Counted from the stretch's first letter, positions 15,236 to 24,100 are shown. The stretch is DNA of 43,025 bases from JAJDGF01 sp031549325 (GCA_031549325.1 JAVBQA010000042.1:1-43025); one strand, 5' to 3'. Numbers and translations are program-made. The notes: generated by a model from the letters alone, not told the origin.

Positions 15236-16621
15236 TTAACGATCCCCGATCGGCGTGTATTCATTGTCCATATGCTTCGCCCGATACGCGGGGCGGATGA
15301 TCCGGCCGCCGGACACGATCTCCTCGATGCGGTGGGCGCACCAGCCGGCGGTTCTCGCGATGGCGAACAGCGGGGTGAACAGCTCTTCGGGGATCCCAAG
15401 CATCTGGTACACCAGCCCGCTATACATGTCCACATTGGCGCACATGGCCTTCTTCGCGCCATACTTTTCATTCAGCGCGCGCAAACCCATCCGCTCGATG
15501 CGCTCCATCAGCGCGAACTGATCGGCGTAGCCCTTCTCCACCGCCATATCCTGGGCGTACTTCTTCAGCAGCACGGCGCGGGGATCGGACAGCGTGTAGA
15601 CCGCGTGCCCCAGGCCGTATACCTTACCGGAGCCGTCGTTCGCCTGCCCGTCGCGGATCTTGCACATGTATTGATACACCTGCTCGTCGTCGTCCGTATC
15701 GCGGACATGCGCCCGCACATCCTCGTACATCTCCATCACCTTGCTGTTGGCGCCGCCGTGCAGCGGGCCCTTCAGCGAGTTGATCGCGCCTGCGATGGCG
15801 GCGTAGGTGTCGGTGAGGGTGGAGGACAGCACGCGGCAAGTGAACGTGCTGTTGTTGCCGCCGCCGTGCTCGGCGTGCAGAATCAGCATCAGGTCGAGCA
15901 GCCTCGCCTCATCGGGCGTAAACTGTTTGTTCGGCCGGATCATATACAGGAAGTTCTCGGCGACTGACAGCTCTTCCTTGGGCACATGGATCACCAGCGA
16001 GTCGTCGTCAAAATAGTGGCGCTTCAGCGCGTAGGCGTTGGCCACGATCACCGGCATGCGCCCGATCAGCTCGATGGACTGGCGCACCAGGTTCTCCATG
16101 CCGATGTCGTCCGGATTCTTGTCGTAGGTATACAGCGACAGCACTGCCCGGCTCAGCTTGTTCATGACATTGGGGGAGGGCGACTTCATCAGCACGTCCT
16201 CGGTGAAGCCCTCGGGCATGCGCCGCGCGGCGGACAGGATGGCGTCGTAATTTCTCAGGTGTGCCGCCGTGGGCAGATACCCGAGCAGCAGCAGGTATGC
16301 CACTTCCTCGAATCCGAACGTGCCGGCTTCGGCGTGGGCGGTCACGATGTCCATCACGTCGATGCCCCGGTAATACAGCCGCCCCGCCATGGGCTGGCGC
16401 TCGCCCTCCAGCATGGTGTAGCCTTGCACGCTGCCAATGGCCGTCACCCCCGCGATGACGCCCGTGCCGTCGGAGTTGCGAAGGCCGCGCTTGATGTGCT
16501 CGGACTGGAACTCCTCCTGCGGAATCTTATACCGCTCCCGCAGGTCGGAGCACATACCTTTCACATAGGTCCCAAGCAGCTCCTTGTCGGCAGTGGTCTG
16601 CATTCTGTCGGTGCGCGTCAT
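15236..16621 (-). CDS. gltA: Citrate synthase
   Basis: 461 residues. It condenses oxaloacetate and acetyl-CoA to citrate in the cytoplasm. The catalytic triad is in place: HAEHGGGNNSTF, GPLHGGANSKVMEMY and the Asp of GLGHAVYTLSDPRA. The length fits the longer Gram-positive/clostridial form with an N-terminal extension of about 60 residues. The start ATG is preceded by GGGGAGG, and a promoter lies at 16657-16685. It is divergent from the aconitase-family gene and icd, together giving the route from oxaloacetate to 2-oxoglutarate. A 2-methylcitrate synthase cannot be fully excluded, but the neighbours favour citrate. Confidence 0.93.
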   Translation of the reverse strand: MTRTDRMQTTADKELLGTYVKGMCSDLRERYKIPQEEFQSEHIKRGLRNSDGTGVIAGVTAIGSVQGYTMLEGERQPMAGRLYYRGIDVMDIVTAHAEAGTFGFEEVAYLLLLGYLPTAAHLRNYDAILSAARRMPEGFTEDVLMKSPSPNVMNKLSRAVLSLYTYDKNPDDIGMENLVRQSIELIGRMPVIVANAYALKRHYFDDDSLVIHVPKEELSVAENFLYMIRPNKQFTPDEARLLDLMLILHAEHGGGNNSTFTCRVLSSTLTDTYAAIAGAINSLKGPLHGGANSKVMEMYEDVRAHVRDTDDDEQVYQYMCKIRDGQANDGSGKVYGLGHAVYTLSDPRAVLLKKYAQDMAVEKGYADQFALMERIERMGLRALNEKYGAKKAMCANVDMYSGLVYQMLGIPEELFTPLFAIARTAGWCAHRIEEIVSGGRIIRPAYRAKHMDNEYTPIGDR

Positions 16622-16656
16622 GAGGCGTCGCCTCCCCTTTTTTGTAATTGTTCAGA

Positions 16657-16685
16657 ATTATACTACCGCGCCGGTCAAATTGCAA
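16657..16685 (-). promoter_or_regulatory. Promoter of citrate synthase
   Basis: Minus strand TTGCAA (16680-16685), a 17-base spacer and TATAAT (16657-16662). Confidence 0.75.
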
Positions 16686-16764
16686 CAGTTTTCATCTCTT
16701 CATTCATTTTTAATATAGTTTATCTAATATTTCAAGTATATTTGCAGATTTAACGAAATTGGTC

Positions 16765-16793
16765 TGTCATTTCATGTGCGCCGGGCGTATAAT
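16765..16793 (+). promoter_or_regulatory. Probable promoter of the aconitase-icd operon
   Basis: TATAAT (16788-16793) with a poor -35 TGTCAT (16765-16770) at 17 bases. The weak -35 suggests an activator may be needed. The AT-rich stretch 16690-16760 separates the two divergent promoters. Confidence 0.5.
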
Positions 16794-16817
16794 GGGCGGC
16801 AATTGGAGGCGATGGAC

Positions 16818-18908
16818 ATGATCTTATTGAAGGGAAATCCGGTGACGCTGCAGATGGGCGCTCCGGTTTCGGGCGGCGACGCCTCCGGCCGCGAGCGCAC
16901 GCTGGCGTATCAGATTCTGCGGGCGCACAACCAGGAGGCGGGCGATGAACTGCTCCACATCCGGTTTGACGGCATGCTGTCCCACGACATCACGTATGTG
17001 GGCATCGTGCAGACGGCGCGCGCGTGCGGGCTACAGGAATTCCCCATCCCCTACGCGCTGACCAACTGCCACAACAGCCTGTGCGCGGTGGGCGGCACCA
17101 TCAACGAGGACGACCACGCCTTCGGACTCTCCGCCGCCATCAGGTACGGCGGGATCTATGTGCCGGCCAATCAGGCGGTGATCCATCAATACGCGCGCGA
17201 GGTCATGGCCGGCTGCGGAAAGATGCTGCTGGGTTCGGATAGCCACACGCGCTACGGCGCGCTCGGCTGCATGGGCGTCGGCGAGGGCGGGCCGGAGCTG
17301 GTGAAGCAGCTGCTGAGGGCGACTTACGACATTCCCGCGCCCCAGGTGGTGCTGGTGTGGCTGACGGGCGCGCTGGCAAAGGGCGTCGGGCCGCACGACG
17401 TGGCGCTGGCGCTGTGCAAGGCGGTCTATGAGAATGGCTTTGTGAAGAACAAGGTGCTGGAGTTTGCCGGACCGGGCGTTCGGGGTCTGACCATGGACAC
17501 CAGGCTTGGCATCGACGTGATGACCACCGAGACGGCGTGCCTGTCCTCCATCTGGCAGACCGACGAGGCCGTGCGTCAATACTACTTCGCCCACGGGCGC
17601 GAGGCCGATTACCGGCCACTGACGCCGCCGGACGGCGCCAGCTACGACGCGCTGATCGAAATCGATCTCGCGAAGGTCGAGCCCATGATCGCCCTGCCCC
17701 ATCACCCGAGCAACGCCCTGCCCATCCGCGAGTACATCGAGCGGCACGGGCGGCCGATGGTCGACCAGGGCGTCATCGCGGGCTGCGCGGGCGGCATGTT
17801 CGAAAACATCCGCGAGGCGGCTGCGATCCTGAAAGATGCGGACACGGGCGACGGACTGTTCAGCCTGTCCGTGTATCCCAGCTCTGTGCCCCAGCAACTG
17901 GCGCTGATGCGCGACGGCTGCCTGGACAGCCTGCTCGAAGCCGGAGCCTTGCTCAAACCTTGCTTCTGCGGGCCGTGCTTCGGCGCAGGCGATGTGCCGA
18001 GGAACGAAGGCCTGTCCATCCGCCACACCACCCGCAACTTCCGGAACAGGGAGGGTTCCCGTCCGATGGACGGCCAGAGCGCGTCCGTGTGCCTGATGGA
18101 CGCGCGTTCCATCGCCGCCACCGCGCGCAACAAGGGCCTGCTCACCGCCGCCACCGAGGTGGACTACGCCGCCCCCGCGCCCACGGAATACCGGTTTGAC
18201 CCCATGCCCTATGCCGCGCGGGTGTACGACGGCTTTGGGAGGCCCCAGCCGGATCACCCGCTTCAGCTGGCCCCGTCCATCGCCGATTGGCCGGACATCC
18301 CGGCGCTGAAGGACGATCTGCTGGTTCAGCTGTGCTCGGTCATTCGCGACCCGGTCACCACCACCGACGAGCTGATCCCGTCGGGCGAGACCTCGAGCTA
18401 CCGCAGCAACCCCATGAAACTGGCCGAGTTCACGCTGTCCCGGCGGGATCCGGAGTATGTGGCCCGCGCGAAGGCGGTGGACGCGGAAGCGCTGTGCCGG
18501 CTGCAAGGACTGGATCCGAACCAGACTTCGGTCGGTTCTGCGATCTTCGCCAACTGCCCGGGGGACGGCAGCGCCCGAGAACAGGCGGCGTCCTGCCAGC
18601 GCGTGCTGGGCGGCGCGGCGAACCTGTGCTACCAGTACGCCACCAAGCGCTACCGCAGCAACGTCATCAACTGGGGCATGCTGCCATTCACCGTGGATGA
18701 AGGGTTTCCCGGCGAGGTGGGAGATCTGATCCACGCGCCGGGCATCCGGCGCGCCATTGAGCAGGGCGTCGAGGCGTTGCCCGGTTCGCTGATCCGCGGG
18801 GGCGCGCCCTCCCCCATCACGTTGTACTTGAAAGGGTTATCAAAGGAAGACCGGGAGATCCTGCTCAGCGGGTGTTTGATGAACACATACAAAGACCGGC
18901 GGAAGTGA
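16818..18908 (+). CDS. Aconitase-family hydratase (probable aconitate hydratase)
   Basis: 696 residues from the ATG at 16818 (GGAGG 8 bases upstream; the ATG at 16812 is only 2 bases from it). It should isomerise citrate to isocitrate with a [4Fe-4S] cluster. Family signatures: GSDSHTRYGALGCMGVGEGG at about 138, cluster Cys in TACLSSIW near 240, AGCAGG near 322 and CFCGPCFGAG near 383, substrate Ser/Arg in GDGSAREQAA near 582, and NVINWGMLPF near 615. The second Cys motif departs from the usual GSCTN, and the third from GCGPCLG. This marks the divergent 'hydratase' branch rather than AcnA or AcnB. The position between citrate synthase and icd supports a true aconitase role. It is 59 bases upstream of icd. 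Confidence 0.85.
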   Translation: MILLKGNPVTLQMGAPVSGGDASGRERTLAYQILRAHNQEAGDELLHIRFDGMLSHDITYVGIVQTARACGLQEFPIPYALTNCHNSLCAVGGTINEDDHAFGLSAAIRYGGIYVPANQAVIHQYAREVMAGCGKMLLGSDSHTRYGALGCMGVGEGGPELVKQLLRATYDIPAPQVVLVWLTGALAKGVGPHDVALALCKAVYENGFVKNKVLEFAGPGVRGLTMDTRLGIDVMTTETACLSSIWQTDEAVRQYYFAHGREADYRPLTPPDGASYDALIEIDLAKVEPMIALPHHPSNALPIREYIERHGRPMVDQGVIAGCAGGMFENIREAAAILKDADTGDGLFSLSVYPSSVPQQLALMRDGCLDSLLEAGALLKPCFCGPCFGAGDVPRNEGLSIRHTTRNFRNREGSRPMDGQSASVCLMDARSIAATARNKGLLTAATEVDYAAPAPTEYRFDPMPYAARVYDGFGRPQPDHPLQLAPSIADWPDIPALKDDLLVQLCSVIRDPVTTTDELIPSGETSSYRSNPMKLAEFTLSRRDPEYVARAKAVDAEALCRLQGLDPNQTSVGSAIFANCPGDGSAREQAASCQRVLGGAANLCYQYATKRYRSNVINWGMLPFTVDEGFPGEVGDLIHAPGIRRAIEQGVEALPGSLIRGGAPSPITLYLKGLSKEDREILLSGCLMNTYKDRRK

Positions 18909-18967
18909 AATCAGGCGCGCAACACGCGCCCCCGCTTCCGCGCGACGCCAAGAGGAGGCTAAAGCTC

Positions 18968-20164
18968 ATGTCCAAAATCCCCATGACCCCCATCGTCGAG
19001 ATGGACGGCGACGAGATGACGCGCATCCTGTGGCAACAGATCAAAGACGAGCTGATCGCGCCGTTTGTGGCCCTGCGAACCGAGTATTATGACCTGGGCC
19101 TGGTCAATCGCGACAACACCGACGACCAGGTCACAAGGGATGCGGCGGAGGCCACCAGGCGTCTCGGCGTGGCGGTGAAGTGCGCCACGATCACGTCCAA
19201 CCAGCAGCGCATGCAGGAGTATAAGCTGAAACAGCTGTTGCCCTCCCCCAACGCCACCATCCGCGCGTTGCTCGACGGCACGGTGTTCCGAGCGCCCGTG
19301 CTGGTTCGCAACATCAAACCCGCCGTGCGCACCTGGCAGGCCCCCATCACCATCGCCCGTCACGCCTACGGCGACATCTACAAAGCCGTCGAGATGGAGT
19401 TGCCCGGCGCAGGCAGGGCCGAGCTGTGCTTCACCGACAACAACGGCAGCGAAACCCGCGCCGCCATCCACGATTTCACCGGCCCCGGCGTGATCCTGGG
19501 CCAGCACAACACGCTGCCGTCCATGGAATCCTTCGCCCGGGCGTGCTTCAAGTACGCGCTGTCCGTGCGGCAGGATCTGTGGTTCTCCACCAAGGACACC
19601 ATCAGCAAGACCTACGACGGCGCGTTCAAGCGCGTGTTTCAGAACGTGTTTGACGCCGACTTCAAAGCCGCTTTTGACGAGGCCGGAATCGCGTATTTCT
19701 ACACGCTGATCGACGACGCCGTGGCCCGGGTGATCCGGAGCCGGGGCGGGTTTGTGTGGGCGTGCAAAAACTATGACGGGGACGTGATGAGCGACATGGT
19801 CTCGACGGCGTTCGGCAGCCTGGCCATGATGACCAGCGTTCTGGTCAGTCCCAGCGGCTGCTTTGAGTACGAGGCCGCCCACGGCACCGTCACCCAGCAC
19901 TACTACAGGCATCTGAGGGGCGAGGACACCAGCACCAACCCGGTGGCCACGATCTTCGCCTGGAGCGGGGCGCTCAGAAAGCGGGGCGAACTGGACGGAA
20001 ATCCCGCGCTGGCGGATTTCGCGGATCGGCTCGAAAAGGCTTCGACGGACACCATCGAGTCCGGAGCGATGACAAAAGACCTGGCCGGGTTGAGCGAAGG
20101 GGTTTTGGTGACCCCCTTGAACTCGCTGGAGTTTATTCGGGCAATACGGAGCAGATTGGGGTAA
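18968..20164 (+). CDS. icd: NADP-dependent isocitrate dehydrogenase (eukaryotic-type)
   Basis: 398 residues from the ATG at 18968, after AGGAGG. It oxidises isocitrate to 2-oxoglutarate, giving NADPH. The N-terminal VEMDGDEMTRILWQQIKDEL and the later KTYDGAFKRVF, NYDGDVMSDMVSTAFGSLAM and EAAHGTVTQHY are marks of the homodimeric subfamily that includes human IDH1/2, not the E. coli type. Length is normal for that subfamily (about 400). Second gene after the aconitase-family hydratase. The gene ends 13 bases before a bidirectional terminator. With no downstream cycle genes in view, its likely purpose is glutamate precursor and NADPH supply. Confidence 0.95.
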   Translation: MSKIPMTPIVEMDGDEMTRILWQQIKDELIAPFVALRTEYYDLGLVNRDNTDDQVTRDAAEATRRLGVAVKCATITSNQQRMQEYKLKQLLPSPNATIRALLDGTVFRAPVLVRNIKPAVRTWQAPITIARHAYGDIYKAVEMELPGAGRAELCFTDNNGSETRAAIHDFTGPGVILGQHNTLPSMESFARACFKYALSVRQDLWFSTKDTISKTYDGAFKRVFQNVFDADFKAAFDEAGIAYFYTLIDDAVARVIRSRGGFVWACKNYDGDVMSDMVSTAFGSLAMMTSVLVSPSGCFEYEAAHGTVTQHYYRHLRGEDTSTNPVATIFAWSGALRKRGELDGNPALADFADRLEKASTDTIESGAMTKDLAGLSEGVLVTPLNSLEFIRAIRSRLG

Positions 20165-20177
20165 AATGGGCAAATGA

Positions 20178-20207
20178 CGGCGGGCCGATGTTCTCATCGG
20201 CCCGCCG
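20178..20207. terminator. Bidirectional hairpin between icd and the radC-like gene
   Basis: CGGCGGGCCGATG, loop TTCT, CATCGGCCCGCCG: a 13-base perfect stem between convergent genes, with only a short T-tract on the plus side (GTTTCCCTTT) and none clear on the minus side. Confidence 0.75.
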
Positions 20208-20218
20208 CATGTTTCCCT

Positions 20219-20902
20219 TTACCCCAGCCAACCTTTCAATAGCGCGCTCCCCGGATCCTGCGCCAAAAACACATCCCGCTCGATGGGCCCGTCCTTGTGC
20301 ATGCTGACGGCCCGCCCATCCGCCACGATCACATGGTCCAGCACCAGCACTCCCACCGCGCTCAGCGCCTTGACGGCCCGAAGCGTCGTGCGCACATCCG
20401 GCTGGCTTGGGTGCATGGTGCCGCCCGGGTGGTTGTGGCTGAGCACCACGGCCTCGGCCCCGGCGCGCGCCGCGGTCTCGAGAATGTTGCGCAGGTAAAA
20501 CGGCGTCTCGTCCACCGTGCCCTCGTGGATCTGGGCGGCTTGCAGCAGCTTGCCATTCCCGTCCAGGCAAAGCAGGCACACCCGCTCATAATGAAACCCC
20601 ATAAACAGCGCGCACAGCAACTCCCCCGCCTGTTTCAGCGTGGTGAGCGCGCCCTTGGGCATGGCCTGCTGCACGCGCACATACCGCGCCAGGTGCGGGA
20701 TCAGGCTGATCAGCTGCGCGCCGCTTCGGTTCAGGCCCTCGGCGTCTACCAGGTCCTGCACCTGCGATTCCAGGATAGGGGCCAGCGAGCCATGGCGCTT
20801 CAGCATCTCCTTGGCCAGAGCGGGCGCGTCCACACCGCGCGAGCCGCGCCTCAACAGCGTGGTCAGGATCGCCTCGGGATTCGGCTTGTTTGGTTTGGCC
20901 AT
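20219..20902 (-). CDS. radC: RadC/JAB-domain protein
   Basis: 227 residues from the ATG at 20902. The N-terminal part (about 10-85) resembles the helix-hairpin-helix half of RadC, with LNRSGAQLISLIPHLARYV. The C-terminal JAB/MPN metal motif is complete: SHNHPGG, then PSQPD and a later DHVIV. RadC-family proteins were first named for DNA repair, but that role has been questioned; a peptidase-like or other metal function is possible. It begins 4 bases after the stop of the small upstream gene, so the two are co-transcribed. Confidence 0.88.
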   Translation of the reverse strand: MAKPNKPNPEAILTTLLRRGSRGVDAPALAKEMLKRHGSLAPILESQVQDLVDAEGLNRSGAQLISLIPHLARYVRVQQAMPKGALTTLKQAGELLCALFMGFHYERVCLLCLDGNGKLLQAAQIHEGTVDETPFYLRNILETAARAGAEAVVLSHNHPGGTMHPSQPDVRTTLRAVKALSAVGVLVLDHVIVADGRAVSMHKDGPIERDVFLAQDPGSALLKGWLG

Positions 20903-20906
20903 GGGG

Positions 20907-21188
20907 CTAGCTGAGCAGCGGCCAGGCGGCAAGCCGCCGCTGTATCTGCGCCGGGTCTTCCAGCCGGTCGGCCAGATGCCAGCCGTCCAGCGCGTCGCTG
21001 TACCGCATCTCGTAGCACGCAAGGCAGTCGATCCCCCCGGCGCACAGCTCGAACTGCATGGACAGCGGCGGCTCGACGTCGTAGATGTCCAGCGTGAATT
21101 CACCCTCGGCGATCTGCTCCGCGTCTTCGCTGATCTTCACGTAATCCAGCAGCGCCTGGCACTGCGCGCCGCTCAACTCAATCTTCAT
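20907..21188 (-). CDS. Small acidic hypothetical protein upstream of radC
   Basis: 93 residues from the ATG at 21188 (AGGA close by; a GTG at 21200 is possible). Acidic, with one Cys pair region (ELCAGGIDCLACYEMRYSD) and a helical end (LADRLEDPAQIQRRLAA). I do not recognise a family. Codon use and spacing (4 bases to radC) indicate a real gene. Confidence 0.65.
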   Translation of the reverse strand: MKIELSGAQCQALLDYVKISEDAEQIAEGEFTLDIYDVEPPLSMQFELCAGGIDCLACYEMRYSDALDGWHLADRLEDPAQIQRRLAAWPLLS

Positions 21189-21240
21189 GGCATCCTGCAC
21201 ATCCTCTCTGTTACCTCTATTTTAACCCATCAGGAAGCGT

Positions 21241-21270
21241 TTGACAAGCGCGACAAGCGGCGAGTATAAT
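21241..21270 (+). promoter_or_regulatory. Promoter of proA
   Basis: Perfect TTGACA (21241-21246), an 18-base spacer and perfect TATAAT (21265-21270). Confidence 0.85.
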
Positions 21271-21302
21271 GAGATCAGATCCGAAGCGAAAGGGCGATTT
21301 TC

Positions 21303-22538
21303 ATGACGCATCTTGAGGAGCAAGCCCGCCAGGCCCGCCGCGCGGCCATCGAGCTGGGCACGCTGGGCACCCAGGCGAAAAACGAGGCGCTGCTGGCCAT
21401 GGCCGATGCGCTGGTCGCCGCCGAAGCGGAGATTCTGAGCGCCAACGAAAAAGACATTCAGGATGCCCGGGCGAAAGCCATGCCCGAGGCGTTTATCGAG
21501 CGGCTGACGCTGAACCCCAAGCGAATTCTCGACATGGCCGACGGCCTGCGCGACGTGGCCGCCCTGCCCGACCCGGTGGGCGAGGTGGTCGAGGCGTGGG
21601 ACCGCCCGAACGGCCTGCGCATCAAGAAGATGCGCGTTCCGCTCGGGGTGGTGGCCATCATCTATGAGAGCCGGCCAAACGTGACCGTGGACGCCGCCGG
21701 CCTGTGCCTGAAATCGGGCAACGCGGTGATCCTGCGCGGCGGCTCGGACGCGATCCACTCCAATATGGCGCTGGTGAGCGTGCTCCAAAAAGCGGGCGAT
21801 TTGCCGGAGGGCAGCGTGTCCCTGGTGATGGACACCAGCCGTGAAACCGCCGCTCAGCTGATGACGCTGAACGGCCAGATCGACTGCCTGATTCCGCGCG
21901 GCGGCAAGGGACTGATCGACAGCGTGGTGCGTCAGTCGACCGTGCCGGTGATCCAGACCGGCGACGGCGTGTGCAGCGTGTACATCGACGCGGACTGCGA
22001 CATGGACATGGCCCGGACCATCGCCGTGTCGGCCAAGGTCAGCCGCCCCAGCACCTGCAACTCCGCCGAGAACCTGCTGGTGCACGCGGGCATCGCCGAG
22101 GCGTTTCTGCCCGGCTGCCTGGACGAACTCAAGGAGAATGGCGTAGAGGTGCGCGGCTGCCCGAGGACGAAGCAAATCTGCCCTTGGGTGGAAAGCGCCA
22201 GCGAGCAGGACTTCTTCACCGAGTACAACGACCTGACCTACTCCGTTATGGTGGTGGACAGCCTGGACGAGGCCATCGACTTCATCAATTTGCACGGCAC
22301 GCGGCACAGCGAAGCCATCGTGACCAAAGATGAAAAAGCCGCCCATCGGTTCATGGCGCGGGTGGACGCCGCTTGCGTGTATCACAATGTGTCGACCCGC
22401 TTCACCGACGGCGCGGAGTTCGGCTTCGGCGCGGAGATCGGCATCAGCAACCAGAAGCTGCACGCCCGGGGACCCATGGGCCTGCGCGAGCTGACGACGG
22501 TCAAGTTCGAAATCGAGGGCAACGGTCAGGTAAGATAG
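21303..22538 (+). CDS. proA: Gamma-glutamyl phosphate reductase
   Basis: 411 residues, the usual length. It reduces glutamyl 5-phosphate to glutamate semialdehyde with NADPH, the second step of proline synthesis. The aldehyde dehydrogenase-like fold is shown by VPLGVVAIIYESRPNVTVDA and GLCLKSGNAVILRGGSDA. The catalytic Cys is in RPSTCNSAENLLVH near residue 252. The C-terminus GPMGLRELTTVKFEIEGNGQ is typical. It has a consensus promoter. proB is not adjacent, which is uncommon since proBA is often one operon. The radical SAM gene follows with no spacer. Confidence 0.96.
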   Translation: MTHLEEQARQARRAAIELGTLGTQAKNEALLAMADALVAAEAEILSANEKDIQDARAKAMPEAFIERLTLNPKRILDMADGLRDVAALPDPVGEVVEAWDRPNGLRIKKMRVPLGVVAIIYESRPNVTVDAAGLCLKSGNAVILRGGSDAIHSNMALVSVLQKAGDLPEGSVSLVMDTSRETAAQLMTLNGQIDCLIPRGGKGLIDSVVRQSTVPVIQTGDGVCSVYIDADCDMDMARTIAVSAKVSRPSTCNSAENLLVHAGIAEAFLPGCLDELKENGVEVRGCPRTKQICPWVESASEQDFFTEYNDLTYSVMVVDSLDEAIDFINLHGTRHSEAIVTKDEKAAHRFMARVDAACVYHNVSTRFTDGAEFGFGAEIGISNQKLHARGPMGLRELTTVKFEIEGNGQVR

Positions 22539-23411
22539 ATGTTCATTTGCAGCCAGTGCCCCAGAAAATGCCATGCGGCCCGCAGCGATCAAGGCGCGGG
22601 CTTTTGCCATATGCCGGAAAACCCGGTGCTGGCGCGCGCGGCGCTGCACTTCGACGAGGAGCCCTGCATCAGCGGCACGCGCGGCTCGGGCACGGTGTTC
22701 TTCTCGGGCTGTGCGCTCGGGTGCGTGTTCTGCCAGAACGAAGCCATCAGCCACGGCGGCGTTGGCCGGGAAACTTCCGTCGACGGGCTCCGGCGTTGTT
22801 TTTCTGATCTGGTCAGGCAGGGCGCGCACAACATCAATCTGGTGAACCCGACGCACTATCTGCACGCGGTGCTGCAGGCGATGGACGCGCCCTTGCCGGT
22901 GCCCGTCGTGTGGAACAGCGGCGGATATGAACTGGCGTCTGAGATCGCGCGCCTTTTGGGCGTTGTGCAGGTCTATCTGCCGGATTTGAAATATATGGAC
23001 GCCGAATCCGCGAAGCGGTATTCCGGCGCGGAGGCATACTTCAGACACGCTTCCGAGGCGCTGAGGGAAATGCACCGCCAGCAGCCCGAGGTGGTGCTGG
23101 ACGCGGACGGCGTGATCCAGCGCGGCTTGATCGTGCGCCACCTGATCCTGCCCGGCCGGGCTGAGGAATCCAAGCGGATTCTCGCATGGATCCAAAGGGA
23201 GCTGCCCGGCGCGTGGGTGAGCCTGATGGCGCAATACACGCCGCTTGGGAGGGCCAGCGAGTATCCGGAGATCGACAGAAGGCTGACGGAGGAAGAGTAC
23301 GAGGCGGTCGTCGAGCACATGCTGGATCTGGGCCTGGAGGACGGTTACGTGCAGGAACTGGGCAGCGCGGATGAGCGGTATGTGCCACCGTTCGACCTGA
23401 CCGGGGTGTGA
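22539..23411 (+). CDS. PflX-like radical SAM protein (COG1313-type)
   Basis: 290 residues; the start codon follows directly on the proA stop. The radical SAM cluster motif is CALGCVFC (Cys58, Cys62, Cys65), a CxxxCxxC. The SAM-binding region follows with NINLVNPTHYLHAVL and VVWNSGGYE. The N-terminus has four more Cys (CSQCPRKC and GFC, residues 4, 7, 11 and 23), which could hold zinc or a second cluster. The family is called 'putative pyruvate formate-lyase activating enzyme', but its substrate is unproven. The C-terminus has the family's typical LMAQYTPLGRA. Probably co-transcribed with proA. Confidence 0.88.
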   Translation: MFICSQCPRKCHAARSDQGAGFCHMPENPVLARAALHFDEEPCISGTRGSGTVFFSGCALGCVFCQNEAISHGGVGRETSVDGLRRCFSDLVRQGAHNINLVNPTHYLHAVLQAMDAPLPVPVVWNSGGYELASEIARLLGVVQVYLPDLKYMDAESAKRYSGAEAYFRHASEALREMHRQQPEVVLDADGVIQRGLIVRHLILPGRAEESKRILAWIQRELPGAWVSLMAQYTPLGRASEYPEIDRRLTEEEYEAVVEHMLDLGLEDGYVQELGSADERYVPPFDLTGV

Positions 23412-23412
23412 C

Positions 23413-23453
23413 AAAAAGAAACGGACGCGCGCAACTGCGTGTCCGTTTCTTTT
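23413..23453. terminator. Bidirectional terminator between the radical SAM gene and engB
   Basis: AAAAAGAAACGGAC (23413-23426) pairs with GTCCGTTTCTTTT (23441-23453), giving T-tracts in both directions. Confidence 0.92.
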
Positions 23454-24036
23454 ATTCCCCCAGCACCTTCCCCAGCAGCTCCAGCACCTTTTCCTCCCCC
23501 GTGCCGTCGTCGGAGGAAAACGGGATCACCTCCCAGGGTTGCACGCCGAGCGTCCGGCAAATCACCGGGATGCTTCTCCCTTGCTGCGCCCGGCTGAGCT
23601 TATCCGCTTTTGTGGCCAGCACGGTGAACGGCATGCCGTAATGCCGCAGATAATTGACCATCATCCGGTCGTCTGCTGTGGGCTCATGGCGAATGTCCAC
23701 CAGCTGCAGCACGTGCTTGATGTTGCCGCTGCCGCTCAGATATCCTTCGATCATCGCGCCCCACTTCTTCTTCTCTTCGATGGGCGCACGCGCGAACCCG
23801 TAGCCCGGCAGGTCGACGAGCAGCATGGCGTCGTTGAAATTATAGATGTTTACAAGCCGGGTCTTGCCTGGTTCGCTGCTGGTGCGCGCCAGCTTTTTGT
23901 TCCTGCCCAGCTTGTTGATGAGGCTGGACTTTCCCACATTCGACTTGCCGCATGCGCAGACCTCAGGCAGTCCCTGGCCCTCGAACGGCGCGAGCCGCGC
24001 CAGCGACGTGACGAACCGGGCGGTTTTGATTTGCAT
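23452..24036 (-). CDS. engB: Ribosome biogenesis GTPase EngB (YihA/YsxC)
   Basis: 194 residues, the normal length. A small GTPase needed for 50S ribosomal subunit assembly. The G1 motif GKSNVGKSSLIN is near residues 30-41, G3 is in LLVDLPGYGFA and G4 is TKADK. The SSEPGKTRLVNIYNF stretch is the G2 region of this family. It lies downstream of lon in the same direction, as in Bacillus (lonA-ysxC), with GC hairpins in the 76-base spacer. The start ATG follows GGAGG. Confidence 0.96.
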   Translation of the reverse strand: MQIKTARFVTSLARLAPFEGQGLPEVCACGKSNVGKSSLINKLGRNKKLARTSSEPGKTRLVNIYNFNDAMLLVDLPGYGFARAPIEEKKKWGAMIEGYLSGSGNIKHVLQLVDIRHEPTADDRMMVNYLRHYGMPFTVLATKADKLSRAQQGRSIPVICRTLGVQPWEVIPFSSDDGTGEEKVLELLGKVLGE

Positions 24037-24053
24037 GAACTACCTCCAAAACA

Positions 24054-24100
24054 GTGCGGGGGCTCCGCCCCCGCACTCCTGCTGGGGACCTCGTCCCCAG
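24054..24100. repeat. Two GC-rich hairpins in the lon-engB spacer
   Basis: GTGCGGGGGC-TCC-GCCCCCGCAC (24054-24076) and CTGGGGAC-CTC-GTCCCCAG (24082-24100). There is no T-tract, so they are not ordinary terminators. They may tune lon and engB mRNA ends or be a dispersed repeat. Confidence 0.75.

Noticed and set aside
21222..23414. Long minus-strand open frame opposite proA and the radical SAM gene
   Set aside because: No recognisable domain; ProA and the CxxxCxxC cluster are clear on the plus strand.
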